Below, piece by piece: positions 25,590 to 32,951 of a stretch of DNA of 41,078 bases. This stretch comes from a virus. Made by a program: the position numbers and the translations under genes. Location of the stretch: IMG/VR virus record IMGVR_UViG_3300046520_000114, positions 1-41,078 of that record; one strand, given 5' to 3'. The number at the start of each line of letters is the position of its first letter. Positions within the stretch are counted from its first letter, which is position 1. Below the pieces are notes generated by a model. The model was not told where the DNA came from, did not search any database, and was given only the letters and a program-made list of their open reading frames with translations.

Positions 25590-27382
25590 GCGCAGATGGG
25601 TGCATTTAGAAAATCGTTGATGTCGTCGGCCGGCTCTGCGCTCTGCATGACGCCGATCGCCATAAGCAGCGCGACGATGTCGTCGATCTTCTCGGGCGCT
25701 TTCTTCTTGTCCGGGGCGGTATTCAAGTTCGGGTCCGTGCGCGCGACCAGGTTGGACGCGCACCAGTTCAGCACTGGGTCGTTGCCGTGCGCAAGATCGC
25801 CCTCGGTGTAGGCCAGCTCCAGCGCCTGCATCGCTGGGTGATAGCTCTTACCGCCCTGGATAAACTCCTGCAGCGGCACGTCGGCAGCCTGTAGCTTCTG
25901 CACCAGCTGCTTCGCGTTCCACGAGTCGTAGCCGACCATCTGGATGTTGAAGCGCTCCTTCGCTGCAAGGATACATTTCTGGATCTCGTCGTAGTCGGTC
26001 ACCTCGGCGCCGGCCTCGATCAGATGGCCCGATGCAACCCAGGCGTGATAGGGCACCAGGCCACGCTCCGTACGATCGGCGACCTGCGCCGCCGGCACGA
26101 ACCGCCAGCCGTGCGTGTACAACACGCCGTCGACGTTCCAAACGAGCCGGAAGGAGGTCAAGTCACGCGTGCTGGCCAGATCCAGGCCACCCCAGCACGG
26201 AAACTGGCGCAGCCATTCCAGGTCGACCGCGCCCTTGCAAGCCTTCCACTTGACCAGGTTCACCCAACCGCCGGCCGCGGCTGATGGCCGGTTCAGCCGT
26301 TTGATCTTGAATTCGGCGTGCCGGCCGGGCATAGACTTGGCCTCGACCGCCTCCTTCCGGATCTCCTTCATCAGGAGCGGATTCACCTCCATCAGGGGGT
26401 TGGCCTTGATCCACTTTGTCTCGTCGAAGTCGCTGTCGGCCTCGATGCCGGCGCTCTTGTCCTCGTCGTCGACGGCGAAGTAGACCGCCAGGAAGTGGTC
26501 GGCCGAGACCAGGCCCTGCAGCAGCTGCTTTGCGAAGTGACGGATCTCACCCCAAGGCCCCGGGTTGGTGTAGCCCTCGGTCGTCGTGTACAGGAACAGC
26601 GGGTTCTTGCGCGCGCCGGCCGCCGACTTCAGCACGTTCAGCAGGTCGTGGGACTTATGCGCGTGCACCTCGTCGATACCGCAATGCGATGGGTTCAGAC
26701 CGTCTTGTGTGCTGGCCTTCGCGTTGATCGGCTTGAACGATCCGCCTACCTCATACCGCGAGATCGAGTTCGCGAAGCCCTCCAGCGTAAAGGCCTCGCG
26801 CAGGTCGCCGACCTTGTCGACGATCTTCTTCGCTGTGTTGAACACGATCCGCGCCTGAGATCCTGTCGTCGCCGCGCTGATGACCTGGGGGCCGTTTGTG
26901 GGCTCGCAGCAGAAGCAGTACAGCAGGATCGCCGAGCACAGGAACGACTTTGCGTTCTTCCGCGCCACCGCGAACAGCGCCGTGGTGAAGCGGCGCGTGC
27001 CGTCGTGGTTCCGGAAACCGAACAGATTCACCACGAAAAAGATGTGGGACTCGTGCATCACGACGTTTTCGGTGTCCCACTCCCCTTCGACGTGCGGCAG
27101 CTTCTCAATGAAGTCGCATGGGTCGCACGCGTGCCAGGGATCGAACTTGAAAGGTGCTTTCGAGGTTGCACTCGACACCCCGGTCGCGTGGTCGTACTTC
27201 GCGCGCTTCAGGTCGGCGAGAAAGCGCTCCCCGGCCAGCCGGAACCAGCGCCCAAAGCGCTTCCCCTTCTTGTCGGCCACCGCGGCCTTCGCGTAGTCGA
27301 TCGCGATCTGGATGTAATCACGCGGCCCCTGGCCGCTTGCCGTTCCCGGCGAACTTGTTTCCTTTCTTTTCCTCGCCGCCAT
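25586..27382 (-). CDS. Terminase large subunit
   Basis: A 598-residue packaging motor of the HK97/Terminase_1 type. The ATPase part has a deviant Walker A around 141-147 (RKNAKSF) and Walker B with D237-E238 (HCGIDEVHA). The C-terminal nuclease part has D401 (GGLDLASTRD), D478 region and a final acidic DDIVALL motif near 571-577. It overlaps terS by 65 bp. The next gene, portal, is translationally coupled. The HNH gene upstream suggests cos-type packaging. Confidence 0.95.
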   Translation of the reverse strand: MAARKRKETSSPGTASGQGPRDYIQIAIDYAKAAVADKKGKRFGRWFRLAGERFLADLKRAKYDHATGVSSATSKAPFKFDPWHACDPCDFIEKLPHVEGEWDTENVVMHESHIFFVVNLFGFRNHDGTRRFTTALFAVARKNAKSFLCSAILLYCFCCEPTNGPQVISAATTGSQARIVFNTAKKIVDKVGDLREAFTLEGFANSISRYEVGGSFKPINAKASTQDGLNPSHCGIDEVHAHKSHDLLNVLKSAAGARKNPLFLYTTTEGYTNPGPWGEIRHFAKQLLQGLVSADHFLAVYFAVDDEDKSAGIEADSDFDETKWIKANPLMEVNPLLMKEIRKEAVEAKSMPGRHAEFKIKRLNRPSAAAGGWVNLVKWKACKGAVDLEWLRQFPCWGGLDLASTRDLTSFRLVWNVDGVLYTHGWRFVPAAQVADRTERGLVPYHAWVASGHLIEAGAEVTDYDEIQKCILAAKERFNIQMVGYDSWNAKQLVQKLQAADVPLQEFIQGGKSYHPAMQALELAYTEGDLAHGNDPVLNWCASNLVARTDPNLNTAPDKKKAPEKIDDIVALLMAIGVMQSAEPADDINDFLNAPICA

Positions 27383-27746
27383 TTGGCTTCACCTTCCCCT
27401 GGGCCACCGGCGTCAGGCCGAAGTCATTGATCATGCTTTGGAGGGTGCTGATCATGCTGGCAGTCGGGGTCTCGTCAGTCATCCAAAGCTGGATGACAGC
27501 ACCGTGCAAGGCGCACATATGCCCGAACGCGGAAAGGCCGCCCTCCGTGAGTAATTTGTTCGCCGTCAGGATCGGCGCCAGGCGCTTCCACTCCTCGACA
27601 GCATGCTTGTTCTTTAGCCACTTCGGCGGCGCCGGCACCGCGGCGATCGGCGGTAGCTCAACGGCCGGCGGCGGCCCCGCGCGGCAGGGCTGATTTGTGC
27701 CCGAGATCACCTTCAGGGCAGTCGGCTTTTTTGGTGGGCCGGGCAT
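27318..27746 (-). CDS. Terminase small subunit, P27 family
   Basis: A 142-residue protein with the P27 opening MPGPPKKPTALKVISGTN. It also has the helical segment PPKWLKNKHAVEEWKRLAPILT and ends in a basic, disordered tail. It recognises the packaging site and stimulates the large subunit. The ATG at 27746 has GAGGAG just upstream, so the start is firm. Its 3' end overlaps terL by 65 bp. Confidence 0.9.
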   Translation of the reverse strand: MPGPPKKPTALKVISGTNQPCRAGPPPAVELPPIAAVPAPPKWLKNKHAVEEWKRLAPILTANKLLTEGGLSAFGHMCALHGAVIQLWMTDETPTASMISTLQSMINDFGLTPVAQGKVKPNGGEEKKGNKFAGNGKRPGAA

Positions 27747-27850
27747 GCAAACTCCTCGAAACCGTTTTTTCTATCCTGCACGCGCGAAAAAAAGGCTGCA
27801 TAGCCGGTTTCCAACGGGCGCCGAAAATCCTTTTGACCCACCCCTGGGGG
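27747..27850. other. HNH-terS gap, candidate cos region
   Basis: A 104-bp non-coding gap. It contains runs of A/T (27760-27795), an inverted pair GAAACCG/CGGTTTC, and ACCCC-TG-GGGGT at 27840-27851 next to the HNH stop. On the minus strand, GGCT-ATGC-AGCC followed by TTTTTT is a short hairpin. HK97-like cos sites often lie beside HNH and terS, so this is a reasonable candidate, but the cleavage site is not recognisable from sequence alone. Confidence 0.35.
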
Positions 27851-28180
27851 TCAGCCGCGCGCCACGCGTTTCCATCGGGCCGTGCGGCGCCGCGTTGAGT
27901 CGGCAGGGGCTTCGACCGGGAAGCCGTCCAGGCCAATTGCCACGCGCGGTTTGTAACCCAAGTCTTCGTTGGTCTTCTCGTCGTGGCACTCGTGATGCAG
28001 GATCTGCATGTTGGCGTCGTCGTTGGTGCCTTTGTTGGCTAGTGCGACGATGTGGTCCAGCTCGAAGCCGGACGGGAACGTGGTGACTCGCTTGCAGCGT
28101 GCACAGATGCCCTTATCGCGCAGCCATACGCGCTTGCGCTGGCTCTGCAGCGCACGGCCGCGTAATCGCTCCACAGTCAC
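27851..28180 (-). CDS. HNH endonuclease
   Basis: A 109-residue HNH nuclease. C26 and C29 (CARC) and C65 with H66 (HHECH) form the zinc site. D42-H43 (ELDHI) carries the catalytic His, and N57 is the middle N of the motif. The start is GTG 28180, overlapping the stop of the preceding gene as GTGA. In HK97-type phages an HNH partner encoded next to terS is needed for terminase to cut cos DNA, and that is its likely role here. Confidence 0.9.
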   Translation of the reverse strand: MTVERLRGRALQSQRKRVWLRDKGICARCKRVTTFPSGFELDHIVALANKGTNDDANMQILHHECHDEKTNEDLGYKPRVAIGLDGFPVEAPADSTRRRTARWKRVARG

Positions 28181-28599
28181 GTCAGTGCCTCTGCCTTGAG
28201 TCCCAGCGCCGCGCGCACCATATCGGTCAGCGATTGCGCCGGCCAGCCGTAGCCATTGGCGCACAGCAGGCGCGCCGCTTCCGATGCGTCCGCAATGCGG
28301 TGGCACAGGCAGTTGAGCGCGACCGGGTCGGCCTCCTCCGCCAGCATCGCCGGATGCGTGCCGAGCACCGAGCGCACAACCTGATGCCGGATCATGTCGT
28401 GCAGGTGGGCCGGGTTGGCACCTTGGATAGCAGGGATCTGGCCGGCGCGCTCAATGAGCACCTCGCCGGGCAGTAGCTGTGGTCGTACCCTCGACAAGGT
28501 CGGCTTGCCATCGGCGTCGTACTGAAGCACATCGAGCACGCCGGGGCGCTGCACGACCTTGCCGTCCACCTCTACTCGCAGCATCGGTACCGGTCGCAT
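28177..28599 (-). CDS. Unknown protein, first gene of the late operon
   Basis: A 140-residue protein from ATG 28599 (MRPVPMLRVEVDGKV), with GAGG six bases upstream. The N-terminal part is beta-like and the C-terminal part helical (EEADPVALNCLCHRIADASEAARLL). It is coupled to the HNH gene by GTGA and is the first gene of the minus-strand late block. It may help packaging, but I do not recognise the family. Confidence 0.6.
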   Translation of the reverse strand: MRPVPMLRVEVDGKVVQRPGVLDVLQYDADGKPTLSRVRPQLLPGEVLIERAGQIPAIQGANPAHLHDMIRHQVVRSVLGTHPAMLAEEADPVALNCLCHRIADASEAARLLCANGYGWPAQSLTDMVRAALGLKAEALT

Positions 28600-28633
28600 G
28601 GCGCACCTCAAAATAATTTAAAAATACTTCATT

Positions 28634-28669
28634 AACCTACTTGGTTTATTAACCTAATAGGTGTATTAT
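28634..28669 (+). promoter_or_regulatory. mqsRA promoter and MqsA operators
   Basis: Two MqsA-like palindromes lie ahead of mqsR: AACCTACTTGGTT (28634-28646) and AACCTAATAGGTG (28651-28663), each one mismatch from AACCT-N3-AGGTT, the motif known for E. coli MqsA. They coincide with a candidate promoter: -35 TTGGTT at 28641-28646, 17-bp spacer, -10 TATTAT at 28664-28669. The predicted transcription start (about 28676) is next to the ATG at 28677. No ribosome binding site is visible, so the toxin mRNA may be leaderless. Confidence 0.7.
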
Positions 28670-28676
28670 TCTTCAC

Positions 28677-28979
28677 ATGGAAAAGCACACCGCCCACTGC
28701 AAACTGTCGAAAGTCAAAGCCCTGATCGAGGCTGACAAAGTCCGCGCCACTCGCGTTGCCTACGACGGCGCCGCACTGGTCGGTATCAGCACCCTCGCCG
28801 CTATGTGCGAAGTCGTGATGGGCCTGACCCAAGCCGACTTCTACAAGAGCATGACAACCCACAATGACCACCGCGTCTGGCAAGACGTGTACCACGGCGA
28901 AACCACTGACGGCGTTGCGCTGTATGTCAAACTGACCGTAGTAGATGACCTGCTGATCGTGTCCTTCAAGGAGCTATGA
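28677..28979 (+). CDS. mqsR: Type II toxin MqsR, mRNA interferase
   Basis: A 100-residue protein very close in pattern to E. coli MqsR, an RNase that cuts mRNA at GCU and halts growth. The start MEKHTAHCKLSKVKALI, the core DFYKSMTTHNDHRVWQDVY and the ending LLIVSFKEL are all family signatures, including the active-site Lys and Gln. The toxin gene comes first, as usual for mqsRA. The gene is on the plus strand, against the phage late operon, with its own promoter, so it should be expressed in the lysogen. Confidence 0.93.
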   Translation: MEKHTAHCKLSKVKALIEADKVRATRVAYDGAALVGISTLAAMCEVVMGLTQADFYKSMTTHNDHRVWQDVYHGETTDGVALYVKLTVVDDLLIVSFKEL

Positions 28980-28981
28980 AA

Positions 28982-29413
28982 ATGAAATGCCTCGCTTGCG
29001 GGGCAGCGTCTACCGTCCATGAGACGCGGGACCTGCCTTATACCTACAAAGGCCAGACGACCACCATCCACGGCATCGAAGGTGATTACTGCGATGTGTG
29101 CGGCGATGCTGTGTTCTCGCGTGAAGCGGGCGACCGCTATGGCGCAGCGATTCAGGCGTTCATCAAACAGGTGAATGCGAGTGCGGGCGCGCCGGAGTTC
29201 ATCCGCAGCGTGCGCAAGAAGCTAGACCTGGACCAGCGCCAGGCGGGCGCGATCTTCGGCGGCGGCGTCAACGCCTTCTCGCGGTACGAGACTGGCAAGG
29301 CTGAACCGCCGGTATCGCTCGTCAAGCTGCTAACGCTGCTTGATCGACATCCTGAATTATTGGCCGAGATCCTTAGCGCGGCTGATGACAGCAGCTATGC
29401 ACTAGCAAGCTAA
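28982..29413 (+). CDS. mqsA: Antitoxin MqsA, zinc and HTH protein
   Basis: A 143-residue antitoxin and autorepressor. The N-terminal zinc domain has CLAC and CDVC, and the C-terminal HTH contains NAFSRYETGKAEPP, including the Asn and Arg used by E. coli MqsA to read DNA. An ATG at 28976 overlaps the toxin stop, but AAGGAG at 28968-28973 is 8 bases from the ATG at 28982, and that start gives the usual MKC beginning. It neutralises MqsR and should bind the operators at 28634-28663. Confidence 0.92.
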   Translation: MKCLACGAASTVHETRDLPYTYKGQTTTIHGIEGDYCDVCGDAVFSREAGDRYGAAIQAFIKQVNASAGAPEFIRSVRKKLDLDQRQAGAIFGGGVNAFSRYETGKAEPPVSLVKLLTLLDRHPELLAEILSAADDSSYALAS

Positions 29414-29444
29414 GTGCAGTCCACTAACGAAACTGGAGATTACG

Positions 29445-29654
29445 ATGAGTGATGCGCAAGAAAAACGGCGGGCCGAAAGTTGGGAAAGCCAGCATAAGGA
29501 AGGCCACGAAAAAGAAATGGCGGAGTTGAGAGAAATGAAAAAGCAGCTCGACTCAATGGACCCGGCTTCGGACGAGTACGAAGCTTTGAAAGCAAAGTAC
29601 CAAGACCGTTACAGCGCTGCGGAAGCGTTCTTCATGAGGTATTACGAACCCTGA
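29445..29654 (+). CDS. Small coiled-coil protein, unknown
   Basis: A 69-residue, strongly charged protein (MSDAQEKRRAESWESQHKEG) that is almost entirely helical, with heptad-like EMAELREMKKQLDSM. It lies 31 bp after mqsA with GGAGATTACG before its ATG. It may be the third gene of the toxin-antitoxin operon or an independent gene. No known family is evident. Confidence 0.5.
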   Translation: MSDAQEKRRAESWESQHKEGHEKEMAELREMKKQLDSMDPASDEYEALKAKYQDRYSAAEAFFMRYYEP

Positions 29655-29781
29655 CGGGTTAAAGGTTTCAAGTCCTCACCTGCAGGTTTTACAAAGCGGT
29701 GAGTTAGCGCGAGAATTGTCGGCTGCGCAACGGATACCATACCTTTACTAGTGCATTGCTAGTGCATAACAAAAGGAAGAT
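29655..29781. promoter_or_regulatory. Upstream region of Cas2-like gene with direct repeats
   Basis: The 127-bp gap contains CTCACC/GGTGAG arms separated by a long loop near 29675-29705. The 9-bp direct repeat CTAGTGCAT occurs at 29748-29756 and 29759-29767, one helical turn apart and just before the ribosome binding site (AAGGAAG). The repeats could be operator half-sites. No convincing -35/-10 pair was found. Confidence 0.4.
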
Positions 29782-30063
29782 ATGGCAAACAACTTATTCG
29801 TTTCATATGACCTGATGGCCCCAGGCCAGCATTATGACAAGGTCACGGCCGCAGTAAAGGCGTGTGGCGACTGGGCAAAGCTGGAATATTCCCTGTTCTA
29901 TGTGAACTCGACAATGACTGAGGAGGCAGTCGCAAAGCACATTCGCTCATCAATGGACTCCAACGACAAATTGCTGGTCATAAATACGACTACTAATTCC
30001 TTTTATGCTTACAACATAGGTGCTGAGCAGTTGAAATTTATGCAGGATCACTGGTACAAGTAA
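29782..30063 (+). CDS. Cas2/VapD-like small protein (SinR-family annotation)
   Basis: A 93-residue protein starting MANNLFVSYDLMAPGQHYDKV. The opening beta-strand with an Asp (FVSYDL), followed by a long helix and the segment LEYSLFYVNS, is the pattern of the Cas2/VapD ferredoxin-like superfamily; such small orphan proteins are often annotated as SinR family. VapD-type members are RNases; whether this one is active is unknown. No CRISPR array or other cas gene is nearby. It has its own strong ribosome binding site and terminator, and sits beside mqsRA. Confidence 0.6.
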   Translation: MANNLFVSYDLMAPGQHYDKVTAAVKACGDWAKLEYSLFYVNSTMTEEAVAKHIRSSMDSNDKLLVINTTTNSFYAYNIGAEQLKFMQDHWYK

Positions 30064-30087
30064 ATGCCTTGCACAGGCATGTGCACA

Positions 30088-30121
30088 AAAGCCCGATCCG
30101 TCAAACGGTCGGGCTTTTCTT
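30088..30121. terminator. Bidirectional intrinsic terminator
   Basis: GCCCGATCCGT and ACGGTCGGGC pair with one bulged T around a 3-nt loop. A-rich sequence precedes and TTTTCTTT follows on the plus strand, so it ends the Cas2-like transcript. On the minus strand the same hairpin is followed by TTTTG, so it could also stop transcription coming from the Q-like gene toward the late operon. Confidence 0.8.
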
Positions 30122-30269
30122 TGGACGAGCGACAGCACTCAAGGCTGGGTGCTGTCGCGAGTTCCGGTTATCGGTGGCGGTGTTCCGCGCATTACGAGGC
30201 CGGAAGAATGTAGGGCTACAGTTTACACGAAATTGCTGGACGTATACACAGCTGAACGAAGTTTTTCGC
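30122..30269 (-). other. Interval after the Q-like gene with two strong hairpins
   Basis: A non-coding interval read on the minus strand. A 10-bp stem-loop (GCTGAGCGAA/TTCGTTCAGC with one G-U pair) overlaps the stop codon of the Q-like gene. A perfect 10-bp stem (GCGACAGCAC/GTGCTGTCGC) is at 30129-30158. In lambdoid phages the late promoter, pause site and terminator lie directly after Q, so this is the expected place. No convincing promoter was recognised; TAAACT is a weak -10 candidate. Confidence 0.4.
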
Positions 30270-30803
30270 TCAGCGCAGCTTCGATGCAGCGCGGGCCGTA
30301 TGGCTGTCAGCGATGTTGTGCAGCTCGCTAACCATATTGAGGGTGTGCTCGCGAACGAAGCCGGCAGCCATCGTAAGCTCGGCCTTGCCGGTGCCGCTGC
30401 AGCCCTTACAGGCGCGGGACTCCGCCAGGCCGGATCCTCCGCACGGCTCACACGCGCCGTCGAGCCAATGCGCCAGCGAGTGCTCGGCCACCTGGCGGTA
30501 CAGCTTCTGCGCTGCGTCAGCGTCCCATGCCGTGTTCTCCGGCACCCAGCGGCGAGCGCGGCCGCGCTTCGTCACCTCGGCGATCCACAGGCGCAGCAGC
30601 TGGGCAAGGTTGCCGGGGTTGCCTTCAAACTCTTTGCGCGCCAGACCATCAGCGAACTTCACGCGATGCAGCAACGAGCCAAGATCGCCGAAGCCGGCAG
30701 CAGCGAAGGCAGCGGCGGTCAGCGGCTCAGCCTGATGGTGGCGCTCATCGTCCTTTAGATTCGATGCGCCGAGTGCGTGAACGTAGCGGTCAGAAAAGCC
30801 CAT
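30270..30803 (-). CDS. Q-like late antiterminator candidate with zinc finger
   Basis: A 177-residue protein with C118, C121, C132 and C135 arranged as CEPCGGSG and CKGCSGTG. This DnaJ-like zinc motif is found in several phage Q antitermination proteins. The helical N-terminal part includes PGNLAQLLRLWIAEVTKRGRARRWVPE. It lies between the early and late blocks in the same direction as both, where Q is expected. Other phage zinc proteins share this motif, so the function is inferred from motif and position. GAGGGG precedes the ATG. Confidence 0.55.
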   Translation of the reverse strand: MGFSDRYVHALGASNLKDDERHHQAEPLTAAAFAAAGFGDLGSLLHRVKFADGLARKEFEGNPGNLAQLLRLWIAEVTKRGRARRWVPENTAWDADAAQKLYRQVAEHSLAHWLDGACEPCGGSGLAESRACKGCSGTGKAELTMAAGFVREHTLNMVSELHNIADSHTARAASKLR

Positions 30804-30862
30804 GATTTCCCCTCGGTAAGTGGAACCCAGCTTACCAGACGGGGCAAAAGAAATTGCCGCGC

Positions 30863-30924
30863 ACGACCTTTTCCAAAAGGAAAGTCGTCGCTTTTTTGCA
30901 ATGCTGAGCGACGGATTGTAGACT
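30863..30924 (+). promoter_or_regulatory. Hairpin and candidate promoter before Abi-alpha gene
   Basis: CGAC..TTTCC-AAAA-GGAAA-GTCG at 30864-30887 is followed by TCGCTTTTTT, resembling a terminator or insulator. Overlapping its T tract are TTGCAA (30896-30901), a 17-bp spacer and TAGACT (30919-30924), a plausible weak promoter for the gene at 30981. Neither element is proven. Confidence 0.4.
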
Positions 30925-30980
30925 CGTCAACTGATCACGATATGTCATCGCTGGCCTCTCCACTACCTTTAGGAGCAGTA

Positions 30981-31682
30981 ATGAGCAACGAAGAGATTTC
31001 AAAAACAGCTGATGCTGTAAAAGCGGTTGCGGAAACGACTGGAAAAGCCATTGATGCCACGCAGAGGTTTGGTGGCTTCATCGCGAAGTACGTTGCCGGG
31101 CCAATTGAGCAAGGCATGGGTATCGTAGAAGACAAGTTCAAATACATGCGATGGGAGCGTCAATTACGTTTCATGCAGCGTGCGGACCACCTGCTTCGGG
31201 AAGTAGGTTTGAGCGCTCCAACGCGCACAATCCCCTTGAACATTGCACTTCCTTTGCTGGAAGCAGCGTCACTTGAAGACGATGACCATCTCCAGGATTT
31301 GTGGGCGCGTCTTCTGGTTAATGCCGCTAACGAAGACAGCCACGTTACAGTTAAGCGCGCCTATATTGCAATCCTTGAGCAGTTGACGCCGCTTGAAGCG
31401 ACGATGCTAGAGAGGATTTATGCGCTTCCCTATGACATGACTCGGCACGATGGAGTCCTAACAGGGAGCCTTCCGTCCTCGGCTTCGTCCGGTGGACGGA
31501 ATGACCCGACAGTAGAGCGTTTAGAGCCTTCAGAGGACGTACAGCTCGGATTGGCAAACCTTGCGCGTCTTGGCTGTATCACCATCCCGAAGTCTTGGGG
31601 CGGCGGCGAGGTTTTTACTAGCGTGAATCCCACCCTGCTCGGAAAATCATTTATCGAAGCATGCACCCTCCAAGTCGTTTAG
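30981..31682 (+). CDS. Abi-alpha (DUF4393) family protein
   Basis: A 233-residue protein starting at ATG 30981, with AGGAG at 30971-30975. The upstream open frame to 30777 is not protein-like. The pattern FIAKYVAGPIEQGMGIVEDKFKYMRWER and LPLLEAASLEDDDHLQDLWARLLVNAANE is typical of DUF4393, the Abi_alpha family linked with abortive infection. It probably protects the lysogen from other phages, although the mechanism is not known to me. It sits between the replication block and the Q-like gene, oriented against both, which is typical of a moron. Confidence 0.8.
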   Translation: MSNEEISKTADAVKAVAETTGKAIDATQRFGGFIAKYVAGPIEQGMGIVEDKFKYMRWERQLRFMQRADHLLREVGLSAPTRTIPLNIALPLLEAASLEDDDHLQDLWARLLVNAANEDSHVTVKRAYIAILEQLTPLEATMLERIYALPYDMTRHDGVLTGSLPSSASSGGRNDPTVERLEPSEDVQLGLANLARLGCITIPKSWGGGEVFTSVNPTLLGKSFIEACTLQVV

Positions 31683-31700
31683 ACTGTCCGGCTTCAATCC

Positions 31701-31721
31701 AAGCCCCCTTAAGAGGGGCTT
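31701..31721. terminator. Convergent stem-loop between Abi-alpha and early operon
   Basis: AAGCCCC-CTTAAGA-GGGGCTT is a perfect 7-bp stem located between two converging genes and overlapping the stop codon of the minus-strand gene at 31720. U tracts are short on both sides, so it may work weakly as a bidirectional terminator. Confidence 0.55.
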
Positions 31722-32178
31722 ACGAGCTGGTGCTCAAGGCGAGCTCCCGTGATCGCTCGTAGTCTGCAATCATCAAATCAACGATGACGTGGTCGCGAAA
31801 GACCGTCTTCTCCTTCAGCATCCGAAGGAACCCTAAGCGACTTGGAATCTCATGATCGGGGATGGCATTATCAACTAACTGCCCGGTTCTGATCTCTTCA
31901 AGCGCATTCTCAAGACGCACCTCGACGGCCTGCTTGACGCTCAAGCTGTACCAGTACCCGCTACGACCGCCTACCATTTTCCGGACGCGCTGAATTTGGC
32001 CAGCAGCCACCATATCGGCTGCGCGTTGATTGAACTTTCGTGTTGTGATCCCAACGCGAGAAGCGATCTTGTAGCCCTGCATGGCCTCGCCGGCTTCTGC
32101 CAAGACTTCCCTAACACGCTTCGTAATGTTCAAGCGCTGGGGCGCCTTCTGCAGCTCGACCTTCTTGGAGTCGCTCAT
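31720..32178 (-). CDS. Winged-helix-like early protein
   Basis: A 152-residue protein with a probable DNA-binding region in residues 15-75 (KRVREVLAEAGEAMQGYKIASRVGITTRKFNQRAADMVAAGQIQRVRK), which fits a winged helix with a basic wing. The C-terminal part is helical. It overlaps the replication gene upstream by 4 bp and ends the minus-strand early operon. It may regulate replication or transcription; no precise family is recognised. Confidence 0.5.
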   Translation of the reverse strand: MSDSKKVELQKAPQRLNITKRVREVLAEAGEAMQGYKIASRVGITTRKFNQRAADMVAAGQIQRVRKMVGGRSGYWYSLSVKQAVEVRLENALEEIRTGQLVDNAIPDHEIPSRLGFLRMLKEKTVFRDHVIVDLMIADYERSRELALSTSS

Positions 32179-32951
32179 GGCATTACCTTGCCAAGCTTGA
32201 GCAACTCGCCATAGCGCGCCTCGGGATGGCGCTGCAGGTATTCCCTGGTCTTCCGCTCCACTTCCTCGCGCTGCTCACGGTCGATTCTCTCCGCTTCTGC
32301 CAGCCGTGTAGCGTTCAGCCTGTCTAGCTTGACCTGCGGGTCCTCCATCTGCGCCAGGGCCTCCATGACGCGCTTCAGCCCCTCAGGCTTTCCGGCGACC
32401 TGCCCGGACTCGTTCGGCAGAGCCAAGGGCTGTTTTGGGCCGTCCAGCAGCCCAGCATTGACCGCATCCTGATGCGCGAGCTGGTGGCGTCCAGCGTCCC
32501 ATCCGGCCGAGGTCGACCAGCGCACGGGCCTGTTGAGCGATCGGGCGGCGATCACCAGCCGCTTATACGCATCCTTGAACGCCATGCGCGCGCCGATCTC
32601 ATCGCCCACCGCCAGTAGCGGCTTGGCGAGATCGAATGCTTCGGCCATTTCGCTGGTCCAGGTGACAGTCTCGCGCTCGTCTTGGCTGGTCAGCGACACG
32701 GCCCAGGCTTCGTTCTCATCGGGCCGGCCATCGAGCAGCTTGCAGCGTGCAGCGATACCGTTCGGCGTCGGCGCGAAGTCAGGGCGCTCGACGCAATAGG
32801 CCTCGAATGCCTGCTTGATCGTCGGTGGCGGAAACGGCGTCAGGTGGTTGAACCAGACGTTGGTCTCGTCTTTCTCCGGCAAGGGCTTTCCGTAGCCAGA
32901 CAGCACTTGGGCCAGCAACTTGACGAACTGCGGTTTGTCCTCAGGCCGCAT
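32175..32951 (-). CDS. Replication accessory protein, probable helicase-loader partner
   Basis: A 258-residue protein from ATG 32951 (MRPEDKPQFVKLLAQVLSGYGKPLPEK), overlapping the initiator gene by 11 bp. The first about 90 residues (FEAYCVERPDFAPTPNGIAARC) resemble phage replication proteins that sit after the O-like initiator, in the place of lambda P. The C-terminal half is charged and coiled (LAEAERIDREQREEVERKTREYLQRHPEARYGEL). No ATPase motif is visible, so it is more likely a loader or adaptor than a helicase. Confidence 0.5.
   Translation of the reverse strand: MRPEDKPQFVKLLAQVLSGYGKPLPEKDETNVWFNHLTPFPPPTIKQAFEAYCVERPDFAPTPNGIAARCKLLDGRPDENEAWAVSLTSQDERETVTWTSEMAEAFDLAKPLLAVGDEIGARMAFKDAYKRLVIAARSLNRPVRWSTSAGWDAGRHQLAHQDAVNAGLLDGPKQPLALPNESGQVAGKPEGLKRVMEALAQMEDPQVKLDRLNATRLAEAERIDREQREEVERKTREYLQRHPEARYGELLKLGKVMP

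Noticed and set aside
24351-25763. Portal with a 58-residue N-terminal extension
   Set aside because: The extension is an Arg-rich shadow of the terminase gene; ATG 25589 gives the usual portal N-terminus.
27747-27850. A definite cos cleavage site
   Set aside because: Short inverted repeats exist, but no known cos sequence can be recognised, so the gap is listed only as a candidate.
29782-30063. CRISPR-Cas locus suggested by the Cas2-like protein
   Set aside because: No repeat-spacer array and no Cas1 or effector gene is present in the window.
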